Shown here: positions 45,469 through 54,950 of the stretch, in pieces | Layout of the letters: the number at the start of each line of letters is the position of its first letter | Position numbering within the stretch: the first letter of the stretch is position 1 | Assembly (NCBI GenBank): GCA_963791805.1 | Contig: CAWBTU010000004.1 | Coordinates: 1,175,245 to 1,239,244 of the forward strand | Length of the DNA: 64,000 bases | Direction of reading: 5' to 3' | DNA from: JACMJL01 sp963791805 | GTDB taxonomy: Bacteria > Bacillota > Clostridia > Clostridiales > Clostridiaceae | Made by a program: the position numbers and the translations under genes | The notes under the pieces: model-generated | Told to the model about the DNA's origin: nothing | The model's input: the letters and a program-made list of their open reading frames with translations, nothing else | Database searches by the model: none

Positions 45469-45666
45469 TTACTGTTTTGCATTTTCATTTGTTTGTCTCA
45501 TATACTCAACAATAAGTTCATCTAAGCACTGGCTTACAACTAGTTTTTCATTATCTCCCCGCGTTTCATTAGATCTACAACATAATTCATTTAAAACATC
45601 TCTTAAATCATTAATGCATTCTTCAAGTTTGATTGCTTTTAAATCTCTAACTATCATTATTTCCAT
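45469..45666 (-). CDS. Spo0E-like aspartyl-phosphate phosphatase
   Basis: 65 residues with the Spo0E pattern: two short helices and the signature SQCLDELIVEYMR, whose SQ-x-LD core inserts into the active site of phosphorylated Spo0A. Proteins of this kind delay sporulation by dephosphorylating Spo0A. ATG at 45666 after TAAGGAG. It lies 41 bases after a GGDEF gene and 250 before another, so sporulation timing and cyclic di-GMP genes are neighbours. Confidence 0.82.
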   Translation of the reverse strand: MEIMIVRDLKAIKLEECINDLRDVLNELCCRSNETRGDNEKLVVSQCLDELIVEYMRQTNENAKQ

Positions 45667-45707
45667 ACAATCACTCCTTAAAATAGTCTAATGGCTTATT
45701 TAATTCT

Positions 45708-46595
45708 CTATACGCTAGCTATACTTTTATTTCTTCCGCTTTCTTTTGCTGCATATAAATTTTTATCAACCCGAGCTATTAGTTCATCTAAACCTAAATC
45801 CTGGTCTTTAATTCCGTATACCCCAAAACTGGATGTAATATGAATGCTTGTACCTTCATAACAAAAAACAGTTTCTTCAACTAATTTTCTTATTTTCTCT
45901 GCAACTATGAAGGCGTCTTGGCAGTCCGTATTTGTTAAGACTATTAAAAATTCCTCTCCTCCATACCTCCCTAACCAATCCATATTTGACCTAATTGATT
46001 TTGCCATAAGGTCAACGAATTGAATTAATATTTTGTCCCCCATCAAATGTCCATAAGTATCATTAACATTTTTAAATAAGTCAATGTCTGCCATAATTAT
46101 TGACAATGGTTTGCCTTCATTTATGCTCCTGTTTATTTCAACAGGAAGTCTTTCATTAATATATCGTCTATTAAAAATTCCTGTTAAACCATCTTTAATT
46201 GCTTTTTCGCTCATTTCATTGATTAATTCTTCAATATTGGTGCTTTTATTATTTTTATTATCAAAAACTATGCCTTTTGTGGTTATATCTTTTAACATTT
46301 CAATAATATACACGCTATTATTGAAGTCTATTGGTGTCGCCGTCATTAAATATGTTCTTCCTTCATCATGTTGAATTTTTATGAAGGTATCATTATTTAA
46401 ATAAGCTCTCATAGAAATGCAGTTGTCACAAGATATCCTCTTTCTCCAAAAATCAAAACAAGTACCTTCTATTTCTTCTTGGCTATCTTCGTTAATGATT
46501 ATTGTTTTCTTGTTCACTGGATCCACAATTCTTATAGTATCATATAAATTTTTAAATATAGATAATCTTTCTTTTACATGTTCCATTAAATTCAT
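45708..46595 (-). CDS. PAS-like sensor diguanylate cyclase
   Basis: 295 residues. The N-terminal ~120 residues form a PAS-like domain with a Cys cluster (GTCFDFWRKRISCDNCISMRAY) seen in clostridial signalling proteins, then a GGDEF domain with DGLTGIFNRRYI, DIDLFKNVNDTYGHLMGD and RYGGEEFLIVL (active GGEEF). No membrane segment, so cytosolic. Possibly co-transcribed with the downstream Spo0E-like gene. Confidence 0.9.
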   Translation of the reverse strand: MNLMEHVKERLSIFKNLYDTIRIVDPVNKKTIIINEDSQEEIEGTCFDFWRKRISCDNCISMRAYLNNDTFIKIQHDEGRTYLMTATPIDFNNSVYIIEMLKDITTKGIVFDNKNNKSTNIEELINEMSEKAIKDGLTGIFNRRYINERLPVEINRSINEGKPLSIIMADIDLFKNVNDTYGHLMGDKILIQFVDLMAKSIRSNMDWLGRYGGEEFLIVLTNTDCQDAFIVAEKIRKLVEETVFCYEGTSIHITSSFGVYGIKDQDLGLDELIARVDKNLYAAKESGRNKSIASV

Positions 46596-46794
46596 TAATG
46601 ATTTCCACCTTTTTAATGATTCACTTTAATTAATTACATCTAAAAGCAAAAAAATGCTGATTATCTATACATTTACATGTCACTTAATTAAATTGTATAA
46701 CTTAGATTATAGCAGGTAAACAGATAAAATGCTACATATTTACATGAATTGTAAAAATTTTTAATGGTACTAATTAATTTTTTGTACAAAGAAA

Positions 46795-46827
46795 GGTTAA
46801 GAAATATGTTTACCATATCTCTTAACC
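46795..46827 (-). terminator. Terminator of the glp operon
   Basis: GGTTAAGA-ATATG pairs with CATAT-TCTTAACC with a small internal mismatch; CTTTCTTTG follows on the minus strand. Confidence 0.7.
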
Positions 46828-46847
46828 TGAAATCTTATCCTATAATA

Positions 46848-47552
46848 CTAAAACCACATTTTGAATGCCCATCCAGCAACTAAAGCACCACATATTGGAG
46901 CTACTACTGGAATCCATGCATACCACCAATTTGAACCTTGCTTGTCTTTGATTGGAAGTATAGCATGAGCTATTCTTGGTCCTAAGTCTCTTGCAGGGTT
47001 AATTGCGTAACCAGTAGGTCCACCTAAAGTTAAACCTATTACTAAAATAATTCCACCTACAGCAAATGTTCCTAAACCTGAAACCATTGTTGTATTTGAA
47101 ACACCTAAAATTCCGAAAACTAACACAAAAGTACCTATAAACTCTGAAATAAAATTAAATGGAGTATTCTTTATTGCTGGTGCAGTACAAAATACTGCTC
47201 TCTTTGCATCTGCATCATCAGTAGCATCAAAATGAGGTTTGTAATGCAAATAAACTAAAATAGCTCCTACAATTGCTCCTCCAAGCTGGCAAGCTATATA
47301 TCCAGCTACTTTCTTTGAAGCAAACCCTTGGGTTACTGCCAAAGCTATGGTCAATGCTGGATTAAATTGTCCACCTGATGTTGGTCCAAAAATTAATGCT
47401 GGAATAACAACTGCAAATGCCCAACCAAATGCTATTACAATTAATCCTCCATTATGACCTCCAGTTTTGTTAAGTACTACATTTGCAACTACTCCATCAC
47501 CAAGTAAAATTAATAGTGCAGTACCTAGAAATTCGGCTAAATAAATTGACAT
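46848..47552 (-). CDS. glpF: Glycerol uptake facilitator (aquaglyceroporin)
   Basis: 234 residues, six membrane helices with the two pore boxes QFNPALTIAL and AINPARDLGPR; the aspartate after the second NPA box (NPARD) marks a glycerol-conducting facilitator rather than a water channel. Lets glycerol enter for phosphorylation by GlpK, encoded just upstream. ATG at 47552 after GGGAGG. Confidence 0.94.
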   Translation of the reverse strand: MSIYLAEFLGTALLILLGDGVVANVVLNKTGGHNGGLIVIAFGWAFAVVIPALIFGPTSGGQFNPALTIALAVTQGFASKKVAGYIACQLGGAIVGAILVYLHYKPHFDATDDADAKRAVFCTAPAIKNTPFNFISEFIGTFVLVFGILGVSNTTMVSGLGTFAVGGIILVIGLTLGGPTGYAINPARDLGPRIAHAILPIKDKQGSNWWYAWIPVVAPICGALVAGWAFKMWF

Positions 47553-47666
47553 AAAACATCCTCCCTTAAAATAACTTTTGTTTTTTTAATATTTTAATAT
47601 TAGTCTTTTGGTTTTTTCTTAACGTTATCTTGTGCATTCTTTAAAATATAATACAATAAACTTAAA

Positions 47667-49157
47667 TTATTCTGCCCAGTTCTTTGATCTCTCTACAGCC
47701 TTGTGCCATCCTTTTAATACTTCTGCTCTTCTATCAATAGTCATGTTAGACATGAAAGATTTTGAAATAGCCCAATTGCTGCGAATATCTTCCTTATCCT
47801 TCCAATACCCTACTGCAAGTCCAGCTAAATAAGCTGCGCCTAATGCTGTTGTTTCAATTACTTCAGGTCTATCAACTTGAACTCCTAGTACATCTGATTG
47901 GAACTGCATTAAGAAATTATTTGCGCATGCTCCTCCATCAACTTTTAATGCTTTAAGTTCTATTCCTGAATCTTCTTGCATTGCTTTTAAAACATCATTT
48001 GTTTGATAAGCTATTGATTCAAGTGTAGCTCTTATAAAATGTTCTTTTTTAGCTCCTCTAGTTAATCCAAGAACTGCTCCTCTAGCATATTGATCCCAAT
48101 GTGGTGCTCCAAGCCCTACGAAAGCAGGCACTACATACACTCCATTTGTATCTTCTACTGCATTAGCATATTCCTCTGATTCTGCAGCGTTTTTAATCAT
48201 TCTTAATTCATCTCTTAACCATTGAATTGAAGCTCCAGCTATGAAAACACTACCCTCAAGCGCGTATTCAACTTTACCGTCAGCACCCCAAGCAATAGTT
48301 GTTAAAAGTCCATTTTTGGATTCTACAGCCTTTTCTCCTGTATTCATAAGAAGGAAAGCGCCTGTTCCATAAGTATTTTTAGCTGTACCTGGTTCAAAGC
48401 AACATTGTCCGAACAAAGCAGCTTGTTGATCTCCTGCAGCACCAGCTATTGGAATTTCTCCACCAAATAATGTTGCATCAGTGTTACCATAAACACAACT
48501 TGATGGTTTAGCTTCTGGAAGCATGCTTACAGGTATGTTCAATTCCTTTAATATTTCTTCATCCCACTTAAGCTCATGTATGTTAAATAACATTGTTCTT
48601 GAAGCATTAGAATAATCTGTTACATAGGTTTTTCCTTTAGTTAAATTCCAAATTAACCATGTATCAATATTACCGAATAATAAATGCCCTTTTTCTGCAT
48701 TTTCTCTTGCACCCTCTACATTATCAAGAATCCACTTAACCTTTGTACCTGAAAAATAAGCATCAAGAATTAAACCTGTTTTTTCTTTAACAGTTTTATC
48801 AAATCCTTTTGCTCTAAGCTCATCGCACATATTTGCAGTTCTTCTACATTGCCATACTATTGCATTGCAAACTGGAATTCCAGTTCTTTTGTCCCATACA
48901 ACTGTGGTTTCTCTTTGATTTGTGATTCCAATAGCAGCTATATCTGAAGCCTCAGCTCCAACCTTTGCCATAGCCTCTATTGCAACTGAAAATTGGGATG
49001 ACCAAATCTCCATTGGATCATGTTCAACCCATCCTGAATTTGGATAAATTTGAGTAAACTCCTTTTGTGCCACACTCTCGATAAGGCCCTTCTTGTTAAA
49101 CAAAATACATCTTGAACTTGTTGTTCCTTGGTCTAGTGCCATTACATACTTACCCAT
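47667..49157 (-). CDS. glpK: Glycerol kinase
   Basis: 496 residues, FGGY family. YVMALDQGTTSSRCILFNKKG at the ATP site, GWVEHDPMEIW, DQQAALFGQCCF, GAGAFLLMNTG-type loop and ALKVDGGACANNFLMQFQSD. Converts glycerol to glycerol-3-phosphate. Its leader has a terminator with two direct repeats, a likely GlpP antitermination target. ATG at 49157 after TGGAGG. Confidence 0.96.
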   Translation of the reverse strand: MGKYVMALDQGTTSSRCILFNKKGLIESVAQKEFTQIYPNSGWVEHDPMEIWSSQFSVAIEAMAKVGAEASDIAAIGITNQRETTVVWDKRTGIPVCNAIVWQCRRTANMCDELRAKGFDKTVKEKTGLILDAYFSGTKVKWILDNVEGARENAEKGHLLFGNIDTWLIWNLTKGKTYVTDYSNASRTMLFNIHELKWDEEILKELNIPVSMLPEAKPSSCVYGNTDATLFGGEIPIAGAAGDQQAALFGQCCFEPGTAKNTYGTGAFLLMNTGEKAVESKNGLLTTIAWGADGKVEYALEGSVFIAGASIQWLRDELRMIKNAAESEEYANAVEDTNGVYVVPAFVGLGAPHWDQYARGAVLGLTRGAKKEHFIRATLESIAYQTNDVLKAMQEDSGIELKALKVDGGACANNFLMQFQSDVLGVQVDRPEVIETTALGAAYLAGLAVGYWKDKEDIRSNWAISKSFMSNMTIDRRAEVLKGWHKAVERSKNWAE

Positions 49158-49215
49158 TTTTAATACGCCTCCATTTTTTTAAAATGTAATCGGTTACTTT
49201 GAAAATATAGAAAAA

Positions 49216-49280
49216 GGCCGAGCAAAAAGAAAGTATATTACTCTAAAAAAGTATATTACTCTAAAATTGCTCGGCTCTCA
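49216..49280 (-). promoter_or_regulatory. GlpP-type antiterminator/terminator leader before glpK
   Basis: On the minus strand GCCGAGCAA (arms 49217-49225 and 49267-49275) forms a terminator followed by CTTTTTC. Its loop contains the direct repeat AGTATATTACTCTAAAA twice, 49232-49248 and 49250-49266, written on the plus strand. Bacillus GlpP with glycerol-3-P prevents termination in glp leaders; this structure sits between glpP and glpK as expected. Confidence 0.75.
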
Positions 49281-49302
49281 TTTCTCTAGCCTAAAGACTT
49301 AT

Positions 49303-49878
49303 TCAATTGTTTAAATCCCATAATTCAGATGCAGTTGTAGATATTGCCATCGCACCTGAACTTAGAGAATCCATTACTTCTTTTTTTGTGCTTATCAATC
49401 CACCTGCGATTATAGGAAGATGTACTTCTCTTTCAAGAGATTTTATTATCTTGCCGGCTACTCCAGGCATTACCTCAATAGCACTTGGTGGTACTGAATG
49501 AATATTTTTTATTCCAGTTTGAAGCGATAAAGAATCTATTATAAAAACCCTCAATATAGTATACAAACCTAAATGGTTTCCAAGCTTAATATTATTTTGC
49601 TTTGTAGTAATTATACCAAAAGGCTTTACCTGCTCTTTAATAAATTCTATACCCTTAGGGTCGCTTTTTAGTCCATCAATCATATCTACATGAACAAACA
49701 CAACTTTACCTGCCTCAATTAAAGATGTACATATTTCTTTAACATTAATAATTGAGCCATAAAGTATAAATACGATTCTTACTTCGCTTTTAATTATTTT
49801 TTGCAAGTCATCACTATTTCTGATTGCACCAATAACTGGATTCTCTATTAGAAGTTGTTCAAAGGAAAATGGATCCAT
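49303..49878 (-). CDS. glpP: Glycerol uptake operon antiterminator
   Basis: About 191 residues with the GlpP signature: NPVIGAIRNSDDLQKII, VFVHVDMIDGLKSDPKGIEFI, DSLSLQTGIKNI, PSAIEVMPGVAGKII and PIIAGGLI. GlpP is an RNA-binding TIM-barrel that reads glycerol-3-phosphate and opens glp transcripts. ATG at 49878 has TTGGAGG and is preferred to the TTG five codons upstream. Two leader terminators in this cluster are probable targets. Confidence 0.93.
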   Translation of the reverse strand: MDPFSFEQLLIENPVIGAIRNSDDLQKIIKSEVRIVFILYGSIINVKEICTSLIEAGKVVFVHVDMIDGLKSDPKGIEFIKEQVKPFGIITTKQNNIKLGNHLGLYTILRVFIIDSLSLQTGIKNIHSVPPSAIEVMPGVAGKIIKSLEREVHLPIIAGGLISTKKEVMDSLSSGAMAISTTASELWDLNN

Positions 49879-50001
49879 AAATATTGCCTCCAATTTTCAA
49901 TTCAACTCAAAGATATCCTACCCTTAATTGAATTATTACACACATTAATATTATAGTCAATAAGATATTAAAATATTCTCAATTTAGTTATATTTCGTCA
50001 T

Positions 50002-50367
50002 TTATTCTTTAGCTATATTCTTGGTTGCTATAAAATTCACACCAGTATTCGCCACGTTTTGGAGTATTGTGTCTCCAATTTTGATAGGTGCATTTACCTT
50101 AATTCCTTTTAATTCTTTCATACATTCTGCTATTTTACTTTTAGGTACATCTTTTTCAGTTTTCACTGGAAGCATAGTTCTCTCTTTACCAACAACCTCA
50201 ACAGAAGATGTTAGTATCCTTGTAGGATTTGTACATTCTTTTATTCCGTAGGTTTCACCAATTTTGCAACTATTGCCTGATATTTTAACCACATTTCCAT
50301 CACTAATCTCAGCACAAAGATTGCATCCCATTGGGCATCCTATACAAACTAGTTCTCTTCTTTCCAT
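50002..50367 (-). CDS. DUF1667 iron-sulfur protein of the glycerol-3-P dehydrogenase trio
   Basis: 121 residues. Two Cys groups, CIGCPMGCNLC and CKIGETYGIKEC, then PTRILTSSV and PVKTEKDVPKSKI. In clostridia this small protein always accompanies the two flavoproteins encoded upstream and takes the place of GlpC. It probably carries an Fe-S cluster; exact electron route unknown. ATG at 50367 after AAGGAG, six bases after the flavoprotein stop. Confidence 0.88.
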   Translation of the reverse strand: MERRELVCIGCPMGCNLCAEISDGNVVKISGNSCKIGETYGIKECTNPTRILTSSVEVVGKERTMLPVKTEKDVPKSKIAECMKELKGIKVNAPIKIGDTILQNVANTGVNFIATKNIAKE

Positions 50368-50373
50368 AATCCT

Positions 50374-51630
50374 CTACTCCTTTTCTATCTTAACTGTTAT
50401 TTTTTCACAATTAGGATATTGATCAAAGATAGTTTTAGAAATTTTTACTTCTTCCATTTCTCCAGGAGTTAGTATTTTTTTCTTTATATGCATTACTCTT
50501 GTATCATCAAAATAAAGTGATATATAGTTGTCTTTAAAAACTTCCCCCACTCTAAATCTAATTGTGATTAATTTATCAACTTTAGAACTATTTATTCTTG
50601 CAGGTACAGTGTATCTTGCTCCCTGGATTGCAGCTACTTGAATATACCTTCCAGATCTATCATCATTTTTCACATAATCTGCAGCAGTTTTTCCAGCATT
50701 TGTACTTTCCGAAGATACGTTATCAACTAGATCATGTACATGCAATACATTTCCACAAGCGAATATACCCTCTATATTAGTCTCCATGGATTCGTTTACC
50801 AGTGGTCCACCAGTTACTGGTGATAATTCAACTTCAGCACTTTTAGATAGTTCATTTTCTGGAAGTAATCCAACAGAAAGTAACAAAGTATCACAAGGAA
50901 TACATTCTTCAGTTCCAGGAATAACTTTTCTGTTTTCATCTACCTTAGCAATAACTACTCCTTCAAGTCTATCTTTTCCTGTTATTTTTATAACAGTATG
51001 GCTTAACTTTAAAGGTATATTATAATCATCAAGGCATTGAACAACATTTCTCTTTAATCCACTTGAATATGGTTGAAGTTCAACTACTGCCTTTACTTTA
51101 GCGCCTTCGAAAGTCATTCTTCTAGCCATAATTAAACCAATATCTCCTGAGCCGAGAATAACAACTTCTTTTCCTGGCATATAACCTTCTATGTTAACAA
51201 ATTTCTGAGCGCATCCTGCGGTAAACACACCTGAGCATCTACTACCAGGTATATTTATAGCACCACGTGGTCTTTCTCTACAACCCATTGCCAGTATTAT
51301 TGATTTTGCTTTTATTTCAGTAATTCCATCCTCATTAACTGCTGTAATAACCTTGTCTTTTGTAATATTAAGCACTGTAGTATTTAGTTTGTATGGGATT
51401 TTATATTCATTTACTTTATCAATAAATCTTCCTGCATATTCAGGTCCTGTAAGCTCTTCTTTGAAAGTGTGTAGTCCAAAGCCGTTATGAATACATTGAT
51501 TCAATATTCCCCCAAGCTCTTTTTCTCTTTCCAATATCAAAATGCTTTGTATTCCTTCATCCCTTGCAGCTATAGCTGCAGCTAAGCCAGCAGGTCCTCC
51601 TCCGATTATTACTATATCAATTTGTTCCAT
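50374..51630 (-). CDS. FAD/NAD-dependent oxidoreductase of the glycerol-3-P dehydrogenase trio
   Basis: About 418 residues with two nucleotide-binding folds: IVIIGGGPAGLAAAIAARDEG for FAD and VVILGSGDIGLIMARRM for NAD(P), plus the FAD-closing motif IFACGNVLHVHDLVDNVSSE. It is the clostridial counterpart of GlpB, passing electrons from the dehydrogenase. ATG at 51630 with GGAGGG is preferred to the start ten codons earlier. Confidence 0.88.
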   Translation of the reverse strand: MEQIDIVIIGGGPAGLAAAIAARDEGIQSILILEREKELGGILNQCIHNGFGLHTFKEELTGPEYAGRFIDKVNEYKIPYKLNTTVLNITKDKVITAVNEDGITEIKAKSIILAMGCRERPRGAINIPGSRCSGVFTAGCAQKFVNIEGYMPGKEVVILGSGDIGLIMARRMTFEGAKVKAVVELQPYSSGLKRNVVQCLDDYNIPLKLSHTVIKITGKDRLEGVVIAKVDENRKVIPGTEECIPCDTLLLSVGLLPENELSKSAEVELSPVTGGPLVNESMETNIEGIFACGNVLHVHDLVDNVSSESTNAGKTAADYVKNDDRSGRYIQVAAIQGARYTVPARINSSKVDKLITIRFRVGEVFKDNYISLYFDDTRVMHIKKKILTPGEMEEVKISKTIFDQYPNCEKITVKIEKE

Positions 51631-51662
51631 TTTTAACCCTCCTATAATATTCTTAACCATTT

Positions 51663-53102
51663 TTAAAGATTTTCTTTGTTCTTGCCAACTAACAATTTAG
51701 ATCCTCTTCCAAATTTAGTAATTTCCGTTGGAGGTATATTTAGCTCCTTGCATAAAATATCTACAACCCTTGATGTACAAAAACCTGCTTGACATCTTCC
51801 CATACCAGCTCTTGTTCTCTTTTTAACTCCATCAACAGTTTTAGCTCCAAGTGGTCTTCTGATTGCATCTAATATTTCACCTTCAGTAATAACTTCGCAC
51901 CTACATACTATTCTTCCATACTCAGGCTTCTCTTTAATAATGTTATTTCTTTCTTCATTATTTAGTTCCCTAAATTTAACTGTGCCTTTTCTCTCAGCTA
52001 TAAAGTTATTTTTAAGTTCTGGTTTTAAATTATCTACTACTATAGAGGCAACCATTTCTGCTATTGCAGGTGCTGAGGTTAATCCTGGTGACTCTATACC
52101 TGCAACATTTATAAATCCAGGTGAACTTTTAGACTCACCAATTATGAAATCTCCTTTTTCAGTCCCTGCCCTTAAGCCAGTAAAGGAAGTGATTATCTGT
52201 CCCATTGGAATATTGTTAATGCTTAATTTTGCTCGGGCTATAATATCGTCTAGACCCTCTTTAGTAGTATCTAAGTCCTCTTTATCTTCTATATTTATTG
52301 CATTAGGTCCTATAAGTAAATTACCATCTACTGTAGGAGTAACTAATACACCTTTTCCCATTTTTGTTGGCAGTTGAAATATAGTTTTAGTAACTGTTTT
52401 TCCAACAGCCTTATCAAACAAACAATATTCACCTCTTCGTGGCATAATATTGAATTTTTCATCTGAAACTAAATTGTTCATTACATCTGAATAAAGTCCA
52501 GCTGCATTAATAACTATCTTACTCTCAATATATTTACCATCTGCCATTAATAATTTGAAGCCATTATCTATCTTATTAATGTTTTTTATTTCAGCCCCAA
52601 GATTAAATTCAACACCATTTGCGTAAGCGTTTTCAGCCATAGCGATACTCATTTCGTATGGGCAAACTATACCTCCGGTGGGGGCAAGTAAGGCTGCTAC
52701 TACTTCTTTAGAAATACTAGGCTCCATTTTTCTAACTTCGTCACCACTTAGAATTTCAATGTTAGGTACACCATTATTTTCACCTTGGATTTTTAGCAAT
52801 TCTAAATCTTTTATGTTAGCCTCATCAAAACATAGCACCAATGATCCATTTCTTTTAAATGGAAAATCTAACTCCTTCGATAATTTGTCAAACATAGCGT
52901 TTCCCTTAACATTTAGCTTTGCCTTTATAGAATTTGGCTTTGCATCGAATCCTGCATGTACTATTGCGCTATTAGCTTTAGTTGTTCCTGAAGCTAAGTC
53001 AACTTCCTTGTCTACTACAATTACATGCATATTATACTTACTAAGCTCTCTAGCAATAGATGATCCTACAACCCCTGCTCCTATAATTGATACATCATAC
53101 AT
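51663..53102 (-). CDS. Glycerol-3-phosphate dehydrogenase, GlpA-like flavoprotein with BFD domain
   Basis: 479 residues: an N-terminal DAO-type FAD domain (SIIGAGVVGSSIARELSKY) and a C-terminal bacterioferritin-associated-ferredoxin-like [2Fe-2S] domain (IVCRCEVITEGEILDAI, GMGRCQAGFC). Oxidises glycerol-3-P to dihydroxyacetone phosphate under anaerobic conditions. First gene of the trio; ATG at 53102 after AGGAGG. A terminator hairpin in its leader suggests GlpP control. Confidence 0.9.
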   Translation of the reverse strand: MYDVSIIGAGVVGSSIARELSKYNMHVIVVDKEVDLASGTTKANSAIVHAGFDAKPNSIKAKLNVKGNAMFDKLSKELDFPFKRNGSLVLCFDEANIKDLELLKIQGENNGVPNIEILSGDEVRKMEPSISKEVVAALLAPTGGIVCPYEMSIAMAENAYANGVEFNLGAEIKNINKIDNGFKLLMADGKYIESKIVINAAGLYSDVMNNLVSDEKFNIMPRRGEYCLFDKAVGKTVTKTIFQLPTKMGKGVLVTPTVDGNLLIGPNAINIEDKEDLDTTKEGLDDIIARAKLSINNIPMGQIITSFTGLRAGTEKGDFIIGESKSSPGFINVAGIESPGLTSAPAIAEMVASIVVDNLKPELKNNFIAERKGTVKFRELNNEERNNIIKEKPEYGRIVCRCEVITEGEILDAIRRPLGAKTVDGVKKRTRAGMGRCQAGFCTSRVVDILCKELNIPPTEITKFGRGSKLLVGKNKENL

Positions 53103-53151
53103 TGAATACTCCTCCTAGTTTTTATAAAATTTTATCCTTAATTTAGAGTGC

Positions 53152-53208
53152 AAAAAAACCACAACTAAAGCTTAAAATTTTAATTTTAACACTCTAATTG
53201 TGGCTCTC
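53152..53208 (-). promoter_or_regulatory. GlpP-type leader terminator before the glycerol-3-P dehydrogenase operon
   Basis: CCACAATTAGAG pairs with CTTTAGTTGTGG (arms 53192-53203 and 53159-53170), followed on the minus strand by TTTTTTT. The 5' side, GAGAGCC...TTAGAGT, resembles the glpK leader, supporting common antitermination control. Confidence 0.75.
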
Positions 53209-53561
53209 ATAATCTCGCCATAACCATTTATTGATTTCAGTATACTATACCTTTTTAAATTAATCAACAATATTTCTTTATGCAATATGATAAATTAACT
53301 CCCCCACGATTTATTCTATAAGGTTAATATCTAACTCTGTCCAAATTTGTCTCAAAATAATTTGTAGTTTGTCTTCTAGAATACCAACTTCTCATGTCTC
53401 TAATTGATATAGCTATGCTTCCATTTTATATAATTGAGCTTAATCATACTATTATTTCCTACTAAATAACACCTAAAATAATTAAAACTTTAATTTAAAA
53501 TCAAAAAAAATAGTGTTATAATCATATTACAATACTAATTTTATAAAGGAGGCTACATTCA
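53209..53561. other. Intergenic region between the glp operon and a CheY-like gene
   Basis: Contains the promoter region of the glp operon and, close to 53500-53540, that of the CheY-like gene. No open frame or repeat was seen. Confidence 0.4.
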
Positions 53562-53948
53562 ATGAGTACTGAACAAACTAATAAAAGAATACTTGTAATT
53601 GACGATTCAGTTAGCATAAGAAATTATATAAAACTAATATTAGAAGCGGAAAATTATATTATAACTCTTGCAGAAAATGGCGCAGAAGGCGTCAAAGCTT
53701 ATAGAGAAGGTATCTTTGATTTAGTTATTACTGATGTTTATATGCCTATAATTAGTGGATTAGAATTAGTTGTCAAGTTAAAAGAAGAATTTCCTGATGT
53801 AAAAATAATTGTTTTGTCTGATGGTGGAAAAGAGCATTTCGATGATAATTTAAATGTCTGTGAAGCTCTCGGGGCTTCTTCATTCTTAAGTAAATCTAAA
53901 ATAAATGAAGAATTAATTTCTTTAGTAAAATCCACTTTAGAAGAATAG
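53562..53948 (+). CDS. Single-domain response regulator, CheY-like
   Basis: 128 residues containing only a receiver: DDSVSIRNYI (acidic pair), phosphoacceptor in DLVITDVYMPIISG near 53, VLSDGG with Ser in place of the usual Thr, and Lys in FLSKSK. There is no output domain, so it acts by protein contact, as CheY or Spo0F do. No chemotaxis genes are near. ATG at 53562 after AAAGGAGG. Confidence 0.88.
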   Translation: MSTEQTNKRILVIDDSVSIRNYIKLILEAENYIITLAENGAEGVKAYREGIFDLVITDVYMPIISGLELVVKLKEEFPDVKIIVLSDGGKEHFDDNLNVCEALGASSFLSKSKINEELISLVKSTLEE

Positions 53949-54008
53949 TATTTTCAAATCATATTTGTACAATTTGTAATCAAATAAATTAATTTTAAAT
54001 ATAAAATT

Positions 54009-54068
54009 AAAGGAACAACTGGATAGTTTCTAAAAACTGAAACTGCTCTGTTGTTCCTTTAGGTTTTA
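54009..54068 (+). terminator. Terminator of the CheY-like gene
   Basis: AAAGGAACAAC/GTTGTTCCTTT 11-bp perfect stem, an inner AGTTTC/GAAACT hairpin, then AGGTTTTAATT. The same AAAGGAACAAC sequence begins the lepB terminator. Confidence 0.8.
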
Positions 54069-54130
54069 ATTAAAGATGTACCAGTTTATCTTGATCAAAT
54101 CTTCTAGATATAAAATTAATAATTCATATT

Positions 54131-54919
54131 CTATCTAAGATAGAAATATATACTAATAAACATTATATTCATTAAAATGCAAACATAATCAGCAACTTTA
54201 AACTTAATTTTCTTATAAACTCTATATTCTCCAGTAAATCCTCTACACTCCATTGCCCCGTACATTTCTTCTGACATTTCCTTTGACTTCAAAAACATAG
54301 TTCCTACAATACCAGAAAGTGAAGAATTCTTATTCGTACTTTTCCCTACAGATCTAATTTTTAATGCATAAATCATATTTAGAGAAAAATCGCCCAAAAC
54401 TAGAATATATTTAATGGTAGTATCCAATACGAAAATAAACATATCTGGAATATGAAATATTTTCAAATTCCCTATAAGATCATTCCATTGCGTTGTAGCC
54501 GCAAGAATATTAACAGCTGTAACAGAAGCTAATACCTTTAAAGTAATCATTACAGTATTATTTCCATATCCCATAAATACCGATGGCAATAGAATAATGA
54601 AAGTAAAAACTGTTACAACCAAACTAACTTTAAGAATACTTTTGATTTCTTCTGTGCTAAGGAAATTAATAACTACAAGCAAGCATACAATTGTAAGATA
54701 TACAAATGCAGCACTTTGGCTTAATGAAAGGAAAATAATAAGTATCATTGTAGATATAAATTTAAGTAATGAATTAACTCCTATAATATTTCTTCTATAT
54801 TCAGTTTGTTTTCTAAATTTTGAAAGCACCTTTAGCAAAGATAAGATGCTCTTATTTATAAAAGCATCCTTATCCTTTAAAGGGATATATTCATCTTTTA
54901 ACAAAAGCCATTCTGGCAT
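54131..54919 (-). CDS. EcfT (CbiQ-type) energy-coupling factor transporter transmembrane protein
   Basis: 262 residues with about five to six membrane helices and the EcfT coupling motif EEMYGAMECRGFTGEYR (AxxxRG class). Such proteins are the common membrane part of nickel, cobalt or vitamin importers. No ATPase (EcfA) or substrate component follows; only a 25-codon remnant lies upstream, then hypB. Linkage to hypB suggests nickel. ATG at 54919. Confidence 0.8.
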   Translation of the reverse strand: MPEWLLLKDEYIPLKDKDAFINKSILSLLKVLSKFRKQTEYRRNIIGVNSLLKFISTMILIIFLSLSQSAAFVYLTIVCLLVVINFLSTEEIKSILKVSLVVTVFTFIILLPSVFMGYGNNTVMITLKVLASVTAVNILAATTQWNDLIGNLKIFHIPDMFIFVLDTTIKYILVLGDFSLNMIYALKIRSVGKSTNKNSSLSGIVGTMFLKSKEMSEEMYGAMECRGFTGEYRVYKKIKFKVADYVCILMNIMFISIYFYLR

Positions 54920-54950
54920 CTGAAACTTCCTCTCTTAATCGTATTTAACT

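Noticed and set aside
49232..49266. Two tandem 17-nt repeats that could suggest a CRISPR-like array
   Set aside because: Only two units, separated by a single base, no spacers, no cas genes; they lie in the loop of a glp leader terminator.
51940..53118. Two ~145-codon open frames on the plus strand (51940-52377 and 52678-53118)
   Set aside because: Both are opposite the GlpA-like gene and have no recognisable protein features.
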